From Burkholderiaceae bacterium (GTDB taxonomy: Bacteria; Pseudomonadota; Gammaproteobacteria; Burkholderiales; Burkholderiaceae_C): a DNA stretch of 5,907 nucleotides. Position 1 is the first letter of the stretch, and each line of letters starts with the position of its first letter. Of the stretch, positions 5,294 through 5,907 are shown piece after piece. Under the pieces are notes generated by a model. It did not search any database. It was not told the DNA's origin and saw nothing but the letters and a program-made list of their open reading frames with translations. The stretch covers positions 1 to 5,907 of the forward strand of contig JAGOBT010000223.1 in assembly GCA_017999135.1 (NCBI GenBank), written 5' to 3'. The translations under genes were made by a program, and so were the position numbers.

Positions 5294-5907
5294 TCCGCGT
5301 GCTGGTGTGTGACGACCACCTGATCGTGCGCCAGGGCATCAAGCAGATCCTGGCCGACGCGGCCGACATCGCCGTGGCCGGCGAGGCCGCCGACGGCCCC
5401 GACGCGCTGGCCCAGGTGCGCCGCGGCGGCATCGACGTGGTGCTGCTCGACATCGCCATGCCGCAGCGCGACGGGCTGGACGTGCTGAAGGCGCTGAAGG
5501 CCGAGGCGCCGCGCCTGCCGGTGCTGATGCTGAGCACCTACCCCGACCGCCAGTACGCGGTGCGCAGCCTGAAGCTGGGCGCCGCCGGCTACCTGAACAA
5601 GAGCGCCGACAGCGAGCAGCTGATCGACGCCATCCGCCGCGTGGCTCAGGGCAAGCTGTTCATCACCCCCGGCGTGGCCGAGCTGATGGCCGAGCAGCTG
5701 GTGCCCGCCGGCAGCCGCAGCAGCGCGCCCGAGGCGCCGCTGCACGAGCGGCTGTCGCACCGCGAGTACCAGGTCTTCCGCCTGCTGGCCGCCGGCCGCA
5801 GCGTGGGCGAGATCGCCGAGCAGCTGGTGCTGTCGTCGAACACCGTCAGCACCTACCGGGCGCGCATCCTGGAGAAGACCGGCGTGCGCAACGATGTGGA
5901 GCTGGCG
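5290..5907 (+). CDS. NarL/FixJ-family response regulator with LuxR-type HTH (3' end cut by window edge)
   Basis: This DNA-binding regulator is activated by phosphotransfer from the upstream kinase. The 206 codons visible cover nearly the whole protein; the family is usually about 210-220 residues, so only the tail is missing. The receiver domain (1-120) has the acidic pair D8-D9, phospho-acceptor D54 in VVLLDIAMP, the switch residue S82 in LMLSTY and the conserved lysine K104 in YLNKSA. After a short linker (about 136-152, rich in Ser, Ala and Pro), the LuxR/GerE helix-turn-helix spans 153-206: LSHREYQVFRLLAAGRS, then EIAEQLVLSSNTVSTYRARI as the turn and recognition helices. The ATG at 5290 overlaps the kinase TGA (ATGA), a standard sign of translational coupling in such pairs. 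Targets are not known. The region with tandem repeats upstream of the kinase is a candidate, for autoregulation or control of the divergent genes (inference). Confidence 0.95.
   Translation, partial: MIRVLVCDDHLIVRQGIKQILADAADIAVAGEAADGPDALAQVRRGGIDVVLLDIAMPQRDGLDVLKALKAEAPRLPVLMLSTYPDRQYAVRSLKLGAAGYLNKSADSEQLIDAIRRVAQGKLFITPGVAELMAEQLVPAGSRSSAPEAPLHERLSHREYQVFRLLAAGRSVGEIAEQLVLSSNTVSTYRARILEKTGVRNDVELA

Noticed and set aside
1..5907. CRISPR arrays, tRNA/rRNA genes, insertion sequences, phage or toxin-antitoxin genes
   Set aside because: No spaced repeats, cloverleaf-like segments, transposase motifs or terminal inverted repeats were found by reading both strands; nearly all of the window is covered by recognisable metabolic, transport and signalling genes.

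Overview
The window is about 70% GC with strong third-position GC bias. Its proteins look like those of a high-GC betaproteobacterium, most likely Burkholderiales (Comamonadaceae or the Rubrivivax/Leptothrix group). That placement is inferred from composition and remembered family resemblance, not from a search.

The window splits into two divergent halves around a non-coding region at 3863-4048. The left half reads on the minus strand, in transcription order: a short membrane-anchored protein of unknown function (3862-3263); a periplasmic amino-acid-binding protein of the HisJ/ArgT family (3205-2420); two inner-membrane permeases closely resembling HisQ (2408-1722) and HisM (1725-1036); and a class V PLP-dependent aminotransferase of the alanine/serine-glyoxylate type (977 to the left edge, C-terminus cut off). 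Binding protein and permeases are tightly packed (11-base gap, then a 4-base GTGA overlap), so they form one operon importing a polar or basic amino acid. The HisP-type ATPase that must power the transporter is not in the window.

The right half reads on the plus strand. It holds a two-component system: a soluble PAS sensor kinase of the HisKA_3 (NarX/UhpB/DegS-like) class (4049-5293) and a NarL/FixJ-type response regulator (5290 to the right edge, missing only a few C-terminal residues), coupled by an ATGA overlap.

The region between the halves carries four tandem 10-bp repeats (3921-3960) plus 7-bp inverted repeats, the most distinctive non-coding structure here. A GC-rich perfect inverted repeat (3247-3262) sits directly after the stop codon of the unknown gene and before the binding-protein gene. 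No RNA genes, mobile elements, CRISPR arrays or phage genes were seen. I see no convincing evidence of a wholly new biological system. The best leads are the repeat array, the cysteine pairs in the kinase, the altered ligand-pocket residues of the binding protein, and the uncharacterised anchored protein beside the transporter.
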